A stretch of 64,000 nucleotides of DNA, from the NCBI GenBank assembly GCA_019242475.1, contig JAFAVK010000023.1, forward strand, positions 62,001 through 126,000, in the 5' to 3' direction. The notes beneath the pieces were generated by a model. That model saw only the letters and a program-made list of their open reading frames with translations. It did not search any database and was not told the origin of the DNA. Below, piece by piece: positions 35,308-43,443 of the stretch. A program made the translations under genes and the position numbers. The DNA comes from Acidobacteriota bacterium (GTDB lineage Bacteria; Acidobacteriota; Blastocatellia; Pyrinomonadales; Pyrinomonadaceae). Positions within the stretch are counted from its first letter, which is position 1; each line of letters starts with the position of its first letter.

Positions 35308-36780
35308 ATGCGAAGAAAGCTGTCTCTGATTTCGCTCGGCCTGGTGCTGCTCTTCGGCGGCGCCGCGAACTCGAAGGCCGAGGTCAGGCGGGTGCAGATG
35401 CACATCGCGGGCTACCTGTGCGGGAATTGAGTCTTCAACATCCAGAAGGCCGTGAGCCGTCTGAGCTACGCACCGAAGCTGAAAGAGATTCAAGTCACGG
35501 ACATTAAGAAGGGGCTCGGCGTCTTCACGCCGCAGCCCGACAAGCAGGTCTCCTTCGCCGCGCTCAAGGAGGCTTTGAAGAAGGCCGGGTACACGCTCGA
35601 CTCGGCGGAAGTCACAGTCGCGGGGAGGTTGGAGCGCGACGGTCAGACCTGGCGGCTCGTCGCCGCGCCGTCCGGCCAGCGCTTTGCGCTCGAAGGGCGG
35701 GACGTGGGGCGGATGCTTGCCGACGCCGCTTCCGGCGACCAGTTGGAGGTCGTCGGGGACTGGAAGACCGAAGGCTCGGGCACTTCCGCGCGTGAAGTCA
35801 TCACGCCGCGGGAGGCGAAGAAAGTAGGCGGCACAGCAAAGGCAACGGCGGCCCGCATGCAGCCCGCCGCTGCGGACGGCGTGAGGTTCGAGCAGGCGAG
35901 TTTTACGTACGCCTTTGCCGCCTCAGAAAGTTCTCCTCCGGCCGTGACGTTACCGTTCGCGCCGATACGCGTGACGAGTCCGGGGCTGACCGTCTACAAG
36001 GGGGGCGCGGTTGTGCCGCGCCTCTACCTCGTCAAGCAGCACCTGGGCGGCCTGGAAGTGAGCCGGCAGCTACTCGACGTCAGCGTCTCTTACACGCCTT
36101 CGCAGAGGGTTCAGCTTGAGGCGGAGGTGCCGCTCTCGCGCACGGCGTACGACGGCGACGCGGGCTCCGGCTCGGGCTCGGGCGCGGGCAACGTGACGGT
36201 CTGGGGCAAGTACCGCTTCTACCGGACGGTGAAGACTTACGGCGACAGGCAGGCCGCCGTGCGCCTCGGGTTGGAGCTGCCCACGGGTCAGAAGGGCGCG
36301 CCGGGCGCACGAAGACTTAAAGCACCGGAGTTCGTCCGCCAGCAGCTCTCGCCGGTCAACGGCGGGCTGTCGCCGCACTTCGACGTGGCCTTCTCGCAGG
36401 CCGGCGGGCGATTCATCTTCGGCGGCAACGCCGAAGGAATCTTGCGCTCGGAGCGCGCGGGGTATCGCCTGGGGCACGAGGTGAGGGTCAGCACGGACGC
36501 GGAGTACGTCCTGCTCCCGCGCAAATACCCGACGCCGGGCAAGGAGTTGTTCGCAATCCTCGAAACGACCTTCGTGCACCGCGGGACGGGGCACAGCGGG
36601 GGCCAGGAGGTGGCGGGAAGTAACTCGACGGAGTATTACCTCGCGCCCGGCTTACAGTACGCGGCCGCCCCGCAGTTCGTGGTCGAGGGCAGCTACCAGT
36701 TCCCGGTCGTCCGCAACACGGGGCCGCAGGTGCTCCGCACCGACCGCAGCCTCCTGCTCGGCGTCCGGTATCTTTTCTGA
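35308..36780 (+). CDS. Candidate selenoprotein: HMA domain with Cys-Gly-Asn-Sec fused to a beta-barrel domain (TGA read through)
   Basis: The ATG at 35308 begins a signal peptide (LSLISLGLVLLFGGAANSKA). A heavy-metal-associated fold follows: VQMHIAGYLCGN, then an in-frame TGA (35428-35430, codon 41), then VFNIQKAVSRLSYAPKL and ALKEALKKAGYTL. The TGA sits where HMA domains have the second Cys of CxxC, giving C-G-N-U. Reading continues without another stop to 36780 (490 residues). From about residue 225 the protein has alternating strands (VVPRLYLVKQHLGGLEVS; VWGKYRFYRTV) and ends in VRYLF, typical of an outer-membrane beta barrel. A SECIS-like hairpin lies 20 nt after the TGA. The alternative is a nonsense mutation that splits the gene. 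Confidence 0.72.
35443..35463 (+). promoter_or_regulatory. SECIS-like hairpin after the in-frame TGA
   Basis: CAGA (35443-35446) pairs with TCTG (35460-35463) and GGC (35448-35450) with GCC (35456-35458), separated by one A-G mismatch; the loop is CGTGA. The loop begins 20 nt after the TGA and has G as its second base, both within the limits described for bacterial SECIS elements. The stem is short, so support is moderate. Confidence 0.5.
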
Positions 36781-36789
36781 GGGCTTGGC

Positions 36790-37269
36790 ATGAGACGGAT
36801 AGTTCAGGCCGCCGCACTGTTGTTAGCCACGATCGTCGCGCACGCTCAAGAGGCGCGGAGAGCCCCGGCCCTCGCCCTCAGAGACATTCGGGGTCGGAGC
36901 ATCCGGCTCGTTGACTACAAGGGCAGGGTGGTACTCCTGAACTTCTGGGCGACCTGGTGTCCCCCCTGCCGCGCCGAAGTCCCCGACCTGGTAAAGGCGC
37001 AGCGCCTTTACGCGAAGCGAGGGCTACAGGTCGTCGGGGTGACTTACCCGCCGGAGACGCCGAGGGCGGTGCGGCGGTTCGTCAGAAGACTCGGCGTGAA
37101 CTACCCCGTGGCGCTCGGCACGAAAGAGACCAGGGCGCTCTTCGACAAGGGCGAGACGCTGCCGCTCACGGTCGTCATCGACCGCGACGGGAACGTCCGG
37201 GACGTAATCGAGGGGATACTCCTGCCGGAGGAGTTCGAGCAGAAGGTTCTGCCGCTCTTAACGCCTTAG
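36790..37269 (+). CDS. TlpA-like periplasmic thioredoxin
   Basis: 159 residues: a signal peptide (AAALLLATIVAHAQ) and a thioredoxin fold with the redox motif WATWCPPCRAEVPDL and the cis-Pro loop in ETLPLTVVIDRDGNV. TlpA/ResA-type proteins reduce disulfides in the periplasm, often for cytochrome c or copper-site assembly. The gene begins 9 nt after the selenoprotein candidate, so the two are probably co-transcribed, and TlpA could reduce the Cys-Sec pair there. Its stop overlaps the convergent transferase gene by 4 nt. Confidence 0.92.
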   Translation: MRRIVQAAALLLATIVAHAQEARRAPALALRDIRGRSIRLVDYKGRVVLLNFWATWCPPCRAEVPDLVKAQRLYAKRGLQVVGVTYPPETPRAVRRFVRRLGVNYPVALGTKETRALFDKGETLPLTVVIDRDGNVRDVIEGILLPEEFEQKVLPLLTP

Positions 37270-37913
37270 CGCGGGAGCCAGCGACCGCGCCAGTCGTACT
37301 CTTCGAGGCCGGCGAAGTTCTTCTTGTAGTCGTAGGGCGAGGGCTCGCGGGACGCGTAGCCGGGGTAGTAGTAGAGACAGCCGAGGCGCCGCGAGAGTTC
37401 GACGGCGAGCAGGATGGTGTAGACGCCGAGGCTGCGGCGTGACTCCGAGGGGTCGAACATCGAGTAGACCGAAGAGGTCGCGCGGCCCCCGATGTCCAAG
37501 AAGTGCGCGGCGACGAGGCGGGCGCCCGCGTAGACGCGAATCGTCTCGTTACGGCACGGCACCTCGGCCGGCGCGTGCGGCGAGATGAAGTCGTGGAGCG
37601 AGTCGGGCACGTCCGTGCGGAAGCGCCGGCGGTGCGCCTCGAACATCTCGAACGTCGCGGCGTCGGGCGCGGTCGGCCCGACCTCGACCCGCAAGTCCCG
37701 GTTGCGCGCCAGCACCCGCCGCTGGCTGCGCGCCGGTTGAAAGCGCGCGAGTTCCATCCGCAGCGGCGTGATTGTCAGACGCCGCCTCCCGTGCAGCCAG
37801 CGCCGGTAGCGGAAGAAGATCGGCCCGAAGTGCCGCCACCCCTCCGCCCACAACTCGTCCATGCGCCCGGGCGGCGCGCTCCAGCAGAGGAAATACTCTT
37901 CCTGCGAAGACAT
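37266..37913 (-). CDS. Arginyl/leucyl-tRNA-protein transferase-like (Ate/Bpt family)
   Basis: 215 residues of the GNAT-like fold seen in Bpt and Ate1, which attach Leu or Arg from tRNA to protein N-termini in the N-end rule pathway. Family signatures visible are ELARFQPARSQRRVLARNRDL in the N-terminal half, and SSVYSMFDPSESRRSLGVYTILLAVELSRRLG with YPGYASREPSPYDYKKNF in the C-terminal half. The usual N-terminal CxxC-type cluster is not present (only one Cys, in YFLCWSAPP), as the corresponding segment reads FRYRRWLHGRRRL. A diverged specificity is therefore possible. Confidence 0.78.
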   Translation of the reverse strand: MSSQEEYFLCWSAPPGRMDELWAEGWRHFGPIFFRYRRWLHGRRRLTITPLRMELARFQPARSQRRVLARNRDLRVEVGPTAPDAATFEMFEAHRRRFRTDVPDSLHDFISPHAPAEVPCRNETIRVYAGARLVAAHFLDIGGRATSSVYSMFDPSESRRSLGVYTILLAVELSRRLGCLYYYPGYASREPSPYDYKKNFAGLEEYDWRGRWLPR

Positions 37914-37920
37914 TGTTGGA

Positions 37921-38000
37921 AATGATGAATGATGAGTGATGAATGATGAATTAAAGGCAAGTGGCTTTCATTCATCATTCATCACTCATCATTCATCATT
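37921..38000. repeat. Heptad-word inverted repeat, perfect arms (word AATGATG)
   Basis: The arms 37921-37950 and 37971-38000 are perfectly complementary over 30 bp with a 20-nt loop. The left arm is identical to that at 1305-1334. Its right end overlaps the first base of the TPR gene's stop codon (minus strand). Confidence 0.96.
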
Positions 38001-38518
38001 TAATTCAGTCTCGCCTGCACGCGGCGCAGCGCCTTCGCGGCCTGCGTGAAGCCGGGCTCCTCTTCGAGGGCGAGGCCGTAGTGGCGCGCGGCGTCGAGCG
38101 GGCGGTGGCGCTGCTCGTAGACGCGCCCGAGGTTGAAGTGCGGGAAGGCGTAGGACTCGTAGCGCGGGGCGAGGAGGGCGCGGCGGAACCAGCGCACGCA
38201 CGTCCAGAGGTCGCCCTGCGCGATGAGGTAGCTGCCGATGTCGTTGTAGGGGTTGCCGAAGGTGGCGTCCACGCGGATGGCCGCGAGGCACTCGTCGATG
38301 GCCTCCGTGTAGCGCCCTTCGAAGCTGTAGACCCACCCCAAGAAGGTGTGCGCCTCCGCCGTCGGGTAGGTCTCAATCGAACGCCGGTACAGCTCGACCG
38401 CCTCCTCGTACCTCTTCTCCGACTGCGCCTCGTACGCGCGCCGGAACAGCTCGACCGCGCGCCGGCGCGGCTCTTCCGTCCTCGTCGAATCATCTTCCTC
38501 GTAGAACATAAAACTCAC
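38000..38518 (-). CDS. Tetratricopeptide-repeat protein
   Basis: 172 residues of three to four TPR helix pairs: AVELFRRAYEAQSEKRYEEA, AEAHTFLGWVYSFEGRYTEAI, NPYNDIGSYLIAQGDLWTCV and PHFNLGRVYEQRHRPLDAARH. No signal peptide, so a cytoplasmic scaffold is likely. The start is GTG at 38518 or ATG at 38509; a GGTGAG before the ATG makes the latter attractive. Partners are unknown. It lies just downstream of the 5'-nucleotidase gene on the same strand, in reverse order of transcription. Confidence 0.85.
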   Translation of the reverse strand: MSFMFYEEDDSTRTEEPRRRAVELFRRAYEAQSEKRYEEAVELYRRSIETYPTAEAHTFLGWVYSFEGRYTEAIDECLAAIRVDATFGNPYNDIGSYLIAQGDLWTCVRWFRRALLAPRYESYAFPHFNLGRVYEQRHRPLDAARHYGLALEEEPGFTQAAKALRRVQARLN

Positions 38519-38533
38519 CGCCTTGAAACAGAC

Positions 38534-40114
38534 TCACTTGCCGCCCGGCGCGGCGCAGGGCTTGGCCTCGGCGGGCGTGTCGAGGCGGCGGATGCGGCCG
38601 TCGGTGCGGGGCGCGATTGTTTTCGCGTCCTCGATGGCTTGGCGGAGCACGCCCGAGTCGGTCAGCTTCTGCCTGAGGGGAACCGCGGGCCGCCCCTTGA
38701 ACATCGCGTACTGGTCGCCGCCGCCCGCGACGAAGCTCGTCGTCACCAGCGTGTAGGTCTTCTGCGGGTCGAGCGGCTTGCCGTTGACGGTCACGTCCGA
38801 GACGCGCGTGCCGGGCGGCTTCGAAGCGTCGAAGCTGAAACGGATGCCCGAGACCTGCGGGAAGGGGCCGGGCTGCGCGCCCGGCGCCGTCAAGGAGACG
38901 CCGTGTTCGAGCGCCTGCAAGAGCACGTCGCCCGTGACCTCGATGACGGCGAGGTCGTTGCCGAAGGGGAGGATCGAGAGCACGTCGCGCACGGTCAAAT
39001 CTCCCGCGGGCAGCACGTCGTCGGCGCGGATCGAGCCGCCGTTGACGAGCGACACGTCCGCGCCCGCGGCCCGGCGGAACGAGTCCGCGACGAAGTCGGC
39101 GACGTTCGTCTCCTCGCTCCGGCTGGTCGCGCTGCGCGCGTCGAGCGGGACGGACGTAGAGCCGACGTGCTGCGAAAGCTCCGCGGTCAGCTTCGCGTAC
39201 TTCTCGATGACGGGCGCGAAGGCCGGGTCGTCCGGCACGGTCGCGTCCACGGGAATGATCTCCCAGTCGATGGACTCGACCTTGCCGGTCGCCGGGTCGA
39301 TGTTGAGGTCGATGCGCCCGAGCTGGCGTGCGTCGGCCGTCATCTTGAAGATGGGCGTGCCGCCCGAGGACGACTGCAAAAGCGTGTGCTCGTGGCCGCC
39401 GATGATGACGTCAATCCCCGGCGCGCAGCGCGCGAGCGCCTTGTCCTGCGCGAGCGAGAGGTGCGTCAGCGCGACGACCGCCTGCGCGCCGGCCGCGCGC
39501 ATCTGCGGGATGACGGCGCGGGCCGTCTCGCAGGGGTCGCGGAACTCGGTCGTCGGGCCGGGCTTCGAGGTCGTCTTCGTCTCGGGCAGCGTGATGCCGA
39601 AGATGCCGACCTTCGCGCCCCCGAAGCTCCGTATGTCGAAGGCCGGCGTGCCGGCGAAGGTCTTCCCCGTCTGCGAGTCCACGACGTTCGCGCCGAGCCA
39701 CTTGAACTTCGACTCCTTCATCCGCTGGACGAGCACCTCGTCGCCGTAGTCGAACTCGTGGTTGCCGAAGACCGAGTAGTCGAGCCCGACCTGGTTCCAC
39801 GCGTCGATCATCTGCGCGCCCTTGTAGGTGATCGACTCGACCGAGGGCGAGATGGTGTCGCCCGAGAGCAGGAAGATGGTGTTCGGCGACTCCTGCATCA
39901 CGCGCCTGCGGAGCGTCGAGACGCGCGCCAGCCCGCCGCGCGCGCCGCGGTCGGCCGGCGTGAAGCGGTACACGTCGTTGACCTGAAGCAGCGTGACGCG
40001 CACCGTACAGGCGCGCCTCTGCGCCTGCTGCGCGACCGCGGCGTGCTGCGCGAAGAGGAGTGCGGCGGCGAGCGCGAGTGCGCCCGCGCGCCCGCGCGTT
40101 CGGATGAATGCCAT
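38534..40114 (-). CDS. Periplasmic 5'-nucleotidase / cyclic phosphodiesterase family enzyme
   Basis: 526 residues. A signal peptide (ALALAAALLFAQHAAVAQ) leads to the metallophosphatase domain: LLQVNDVYRF (the Asp of DxH shifted to NDVY), FLLSGDTISPS, FGNHEFDYG, VALTHLSLAQD and IIGGHEHT, which are the metal-binding motifs of UshA-type enzymes. The first motif lacks the usual His (DxH reads NDVYR), so metal binding may differ. The C-terminal 5_nucleotid_C domain has VNGGSIRADDVLPAGDLTV and LPFGNDLAVIEVTG. It should release nucleosides and phosphate from nucleotides outside the inner membrane, possibly feeding the NAD salvage operon next door. Confidence 0.9.
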   Translation of the reverse strand: MAFIRTRGRAGALALAAALLFAQHAAVAQQAQRRACTVRVTLLQVNDVYRFTPADRGARGGLARVSTLRRRVMQESPNTIFLLSGDTISPSVESITYKGAQMIDAWNQVGLDYSVFGNHEFDYGDEVLVQRMKESKFKWLGANVVDSQTGKTFAGTPAFDIRSFGGAKVGIFGITLPETKTTSKPGPTTEFRDPCETARAVIPQMRAAGAQAVVALTHLSLAQDKALARCAPGIDVIIGGHEHTLLQSSSGGTPIFKMTADARQLGRIDLNIDPATGKVESIDWEIIPVDATVPDDPAFAPVIEKYAKLTAELSQHVGSTSVPLDARSATSRSEETNVADFVADSFRRAAGADVSLVNGGSIRADDVLPAGDLTVRDVLSILPFGNDLAVIEVTGDVLLQALEHGVSLTAPGAQPGPFPQVSGIRFSFDASKPPGTRVSDVTVNGKPLDPQKTYTLVTTSFVAGGGDQYAMFKGRPAVPLRQKLTDSGVLRQAIEDAKTIAPRTDGRIRRLDTPAEAKPCAAPGGK

Positions 40115-40251
40115 CGGGTCGAAAGTCCCTTCCTTGAAAATGTTCGGGAGTTAAGTCGTCCGGCGCCCCAGTTAGGCCGTGCCTTTGTTGTTGAATTATA
40201 CTCGTCGCGCGACAGGCGAAACAATCCCGGGCTTCAAAAAGAGACTCACAG

Positions 40252-41748
40252 ATGAGCAGAGAGACGAGCCTTAAGGTCGAATTGGGGGCGGCTTTGCCCG
40301 CCACTCATGATGCGGGCGGCGCGGTGGCCGTCGGCGTCTTCGCGGACGAGCCGCGGCTGCCCGAGACCCTCGACGGCGGGCTGCGCGGGTTGTGCGAGCG
40401 CGTCACGTCGGAGGGCGAGTTTAAGGGCGAGGGGGAGACGACGCTCCTCATCCACGCGCCCGCGGACGGCGGCGGGGCTCGGCGCGTGCTTCTCGTCGGG
40501 CTCGGCGCGCGCGCGGAGTTCGACGAGGCGGCTGCGCGGCGGGCCGCCGGGTCGGCGGTGCGAGCCGCCGCGTCGGCGCGGGTTCGCACGCTGGACTTCG
40601 CCGTCGTCTTGGGCGGCGTCGAGGTCGGGCGCGGCGTCCGCGCGCTGGCCGAAGGCGCGCACCTCGGGCTTTACGAGAACGGGTTCTATCAGAAGAAGGA
40701 CGATGACGAGTCGCCGCGGCTCGAACGTCTGAGGATAGTCGGCGCCGGCGAGGGGTTTGGCGAAGAGCTTGAGCATGCGCGCGTCGTCGCGGAGTCTGCG
40801 AACTGGGCGCGTCGGCTGGCGGACGAGCCGGGCCTCTCCTTGCCGCCGCGCGAGTTCGCGCGCCGCGCGGCCGAGATGGCGAATGAGTTCGGGCTCAAAG
40901 TTGAATCGCTCGGCGTCGAAGAGGTTCGGGCGAAAGGGATGGGCGGCCTGCTCGGCGTCGGGCAGGGGTCGGAGGAGGAGCCCGCGCTCATCGTCCTGCG
41001 CTACGAACCCGAAGGCGCGTCCGAAGAGGATGAGCTGTGGGCCTTCGTCGGCAAGGGCATCACGTTCGACACGGGCGGCATCTCCATCAAGCACGGCCTC
41101 GACATGTACGAGATGAAGTCCGACATGGCGGGCGGCGCCGCCGCGCTCGGGGCCATCAGGGCGATTGCACAACTCAAGCCGAACCGGCGCCTGGTCGCCG
41201 TCGTGCCCTCGGCCGAGAACATGCCCTCGGGCAAGTCCATCAAGCCCGGCGACATCGTCCGCAGCTTCGCCGGCCCGACCGTCGAGTGCGTGGACACGGA
41301 CGCCGAAGGGCGCCTCGTCCTAGTGGACGGCATCGCCTACGCCAAACACCTCGGCGCGACGCGCGTCGTTGACCTCGCCACGCTCACCGGCTCCATCATC
41401 ATCGCGCTCGGCACGCACCGCGCCGGCCTCTTCTCGAACGACGACGAGTGGGCCGAACAAGTCCTCGACGCGTCCTTGCGCGCGGGCGAGCCCGCGTGGC
41501 GCATGCCCGTCTCCGACGACTACAAGAAGCGCATCGAGAGCATGATCGCCGACTACAAGAACTACGGCGGCAAGCCCGACGCGACGGCCGCGGCGCTGCT
41601 GCTCTCGAAGTTCGCGGGCGAGACGCCGTGGGTGCACCTCGACATCGCCGGCACGGCCTGGTACGACTCCGCGACCGCGTACGCCCCGAAGGGCGCGAGC
41701 GGCGCCGGCGTCCGCACGCTGGTCGAGCTGGTCTGCGGCGAAGTTTAA
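40252..41748 (+). CDS. pepA: Cytosol (leucyl) aminopeptidase, M17
   Basis: 498 residues, normal for M17. The N-terminal non-catalytic domain runs to about residue 180; the catalytic domain has the two-metal motifs FVGKGITFDTGGISIKHG, YEMKSDMAGGAAAL and VECVDTDAEGRLVLVDG, so all ligands and the catalytic Lys are present. It removes N-terminal residues from peptides in the cytoplasm, and some members also act as DNA-binding factors at recombination sites. Its stop is directly followed by the pnuC ATG, so it heads a four-gene operon. A TATACT hexamer lies at 40197-40202 in the divergent promoter region. Confidence 0.95.
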   Translation: MSRETSLKVELGAALPATHDAGGAVAVGVFADEPRLPETLDGGLRGLCERVTSEGEFKGEGETTLLIHAPADGGGARRVLLVGLGARAEFDEAAARRAAGSAVRAAASARVRTLDFAVVLGGVEVGRGVRALAEGAHLGLYENGFYQKKDDDESPRLERLRIVGAGEGFGEELEHARVVAESANWARRLADEPGLSLPPREFARRAAEMANEFGLKVESLGVEEVRAKGMGGLLGVGQGSEEEPALIVLRYEPEGASEEDELWAFVGKGITFDTGGISIKHGLDMYEMKSDMAGGAAALGAIRAIAQLKPNRRLVAVVPSAENMPSGKSIKPGDIVRSFAGPTVECVDTDAEGRLVLVDGIAYAKHLGATRVVDLATLTGSIIIALGTHRAGLFSNDDEWAEQVLDASLRAGEPAWRMPVSDDYKKRIESMIADYKNYGGKPDATAAALLLSKFAGETPWVHLDIAGTAWYDSATAYAPKGASGAGVRTLVELVCGEV

Positions 41749-42462
41749 ATGAAGCGTCTGGACTGGTGGATAGGCGGCGCGGCTAGTCTGGCACTGCTCT
41801 ACGCGTCCTGGGTCGGTTGGGCGCCGTTCGGGATGACGACGCCGAGTTTGACCGAGGCGCTCGGGTTCGTGACGGGCGGCGCCTGCGTCTACCTCACCGT
41901 CAGAGAGAACGTCTGGAACTTCCCCGTCGGCATCGCCAACTCGGTCTTCTTCCTCGTCCTCTTCGCCGGGGCGCGGCTCTTCGCCGACGCCGCCTTGCAG
42001 GTCGTCTTCATCGCCCTCGGTTTTCAAGGCTGGTACCTCTGGCTGCGCGGCGGAGATGACCACACGCCGCTTGAGGTCGAGCGCGCCTCGCTCAAGCTGC
42101 TCGCCGGCGTGGCCGCGTTCGTCGCCGCGGCCACCGCCGGGCTGACGCTCTTCCTGCGCACAGTCCACGACTCCGCCCCCTTCCTCGACGCCTTCACCAC
42201 GGCGCTCAGCCTCGGCGCGCAATACCTCCTCAACCGCAAGGCCATCGAGAACTGGCTGCTCTGGATGACGGCGGACGTGATCTACGTCTACCTTTACGCC
42301 ACGCCCCCGCGCCAGCTGTACCTGACGGCCGTGCTCTACCTCGTCTTCCTCTGCCTGTGCGTCGCCGGCCTGCGAAGCTGGCTGAAGACGATGTCCGGGC
42401 GGGGGAGGGAAGAGGGCGACGCGGCCCCCGTCCTTGAAGTGGGAGGCGCATCGCGTGGCTAG
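41749..42462 (+). CDS. pnuC: Nicotinamide riboside transporter
   Basis: 237 residues with seven hydrophobic helices. The PnuC signature is VRENVWNFPVGIANSVFFLVLF followed by LQVVFIALGFQGWYLWLRGG, and later NRKAIENWLLWMTADVIYVYLY. It brings nicotinamide riboside into the cell by facilitated diffusion, trapped by phosphorylation by NadR, which is the next gene. The ATG follows the pepA stop with no gap, and the 3' end overlaps nadR by 8 nt. Confidence 0.94.
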   Translation: MKRLDWWIGGAASLALLYASWVGWAPFGMTTPSLTEALGFVTGGACVYLTVRENVWNFPVGIANSVFFLVLFAGARLFADAALQVVFIALGFQGWYLWLRGGDDHTPLEVERASLKLLAGVAAFVAAATAGLTLFLRTVHDSAPFLDAFTTALSLGAQYLLNRKAIENWLLWMTADVIYVYLYATPPRQLYLTAVLYLVFLCLCVAGLRSWLKTMSGRGREEGDAAPVLEVGGASRG

Positions 42463-43438
42463 GCGCGGGCTGATCGTCGGCAAGTTCTACCCGCCGCACC
42501 GCGGGCACAAGCACCTCATCGACGCGGCCCGCGCCGAGGTGGACGAGCTGTTCGTCATCTGCTGCGGCCGTGAAGGCGAGGTGCCCGCAGGCGAGCTGCG
42601 CGCCCGTTGGCTGCGAGAGATTCACACGGACGTGCGCGTCCTCTACCTCGACGACACGTACGACGCGCAGGACTCGCGCGTGTGGGCCGAGACCTCCGTC
42701 CGCCTGCTCGGCCGCGCGCCCGACGTGGTCTTCACCTCCGAGGACTACGGCGACGAGTTCGCGCGCTGCCTCGGCTGCCGCCACGTGCAGGTGGACAAAG
42801 AGCGCGCGGCCGTGCCCGTCTCGGGGACGCGCGTGCGCCGAGACCCGCTCGGCTGCTGGGAGTTCCTCGAGCCGCCCGTGCGCGGCTTCTACGCCGCGCG
42901 CGTCTGCGTCGTCGGCGCGGAGTCAACGGGCAAGACGACCCTAGCCGAAGACCTGGCCGAGCACTTCCAAACGTGCTGGGTGCCCGAGTACGGGCGCGAG
43001 TATTCGGAGCGGAAGCTGGCCGCGGAGGGCGGCTACGACTTCCGCTCCGAAGAGTTCGCGCACATCGCCGCGCGCCAGTGCGAGCTGGAGGACGAGGCCG
43101 CGCGCCGCGCCGAAAGGATTTTGATCTGTGACACCGACGCCTTCACGACGGGCGTCTGGCACCAGCGCTACATGGGCGCGCGCTCGCCCGAGGTCGAAGA
43201 GATCGCCGCCCGACACAGGCGCCCAGACCTCTACCTCCTGACCGACATCGACACGCCGTTCGAACAGGACGGCACGCGCGACGGCGAGCACGTCCGCGAA
43301 TGGATGCATCAAATCTTCGTCGAAGAGCTGCGCGCGCAGGGCCGACCCTACCGGCCCGTCAAAGGCACGCGCGGCGAGCGTTTGAGGCAGGCCGTCGGTT
43401 ATATTGAAGCGCTGCTCAAGGGATTCAGGAGAGGTTAG
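42455..43438 (+). CDS. nadR: NadR-type NMN adenylyltransferase / ribosylnicotinamide kinase
   Basis: 327 residues in two domains. The N-terminal NMN adenylyltransferase begins GLIVGKFYPPHRGHKHLI (HxGH motif) and includes VSGTRVRRDPLGCWEFL (ISGTxxR). The C-terminal ribosylnicotinamide kinase starts near residue 150 with Walker A GAESTGKTTL and contains ICDTDAFTTGVWHQRYMG. The N-terminal repressor helix-turn-helix of enterobacterial NadR is absent. With PnuC it imports and converts nicotinamide riboside to NAD. The GTG at 42455 is chosen because GGGAGG lies 8 nt upstream; it overlaps the pnuC stop. Confidence 0.94.
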   Translation: MARRGLIVGKFYPPHRGHKHLIDAARAEVDELFVICCGREGEVPAGELRARWLREIHTDVRVLYLDDTYDAQDSRVWAETSVRLLGRAPDVVFTSEDYGDEFARCLGCRHVQVDKERAAVPVSGTRVRRDPLGCWEFLEPPVRGFYAARVCVVGAESTGKTTLAEDLAEHFQTCWVPEYGREYSERKLAAEGGYDFRSEEFAHIAARQCELEDEAARRAERILICDTDAFTTGVWHQRYMGARSPEVEEIAARHRRPDLYLLTDIDTPFEQDGTRDGEHVREWMHQIFVEELRAQGRPYRPVKGTRGERLRQAVGYIEALLKGFRRG

Positions 43439-43443
43439 AGACT

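Noticed and set aside
37961-40255. A 764-codon open frame on the plus strand across the TPR and nucleotidase genes.
   Set aside because: It is an Arg/Val-rich shadow of the two real minus-strand genes, which carry clear family motifs.
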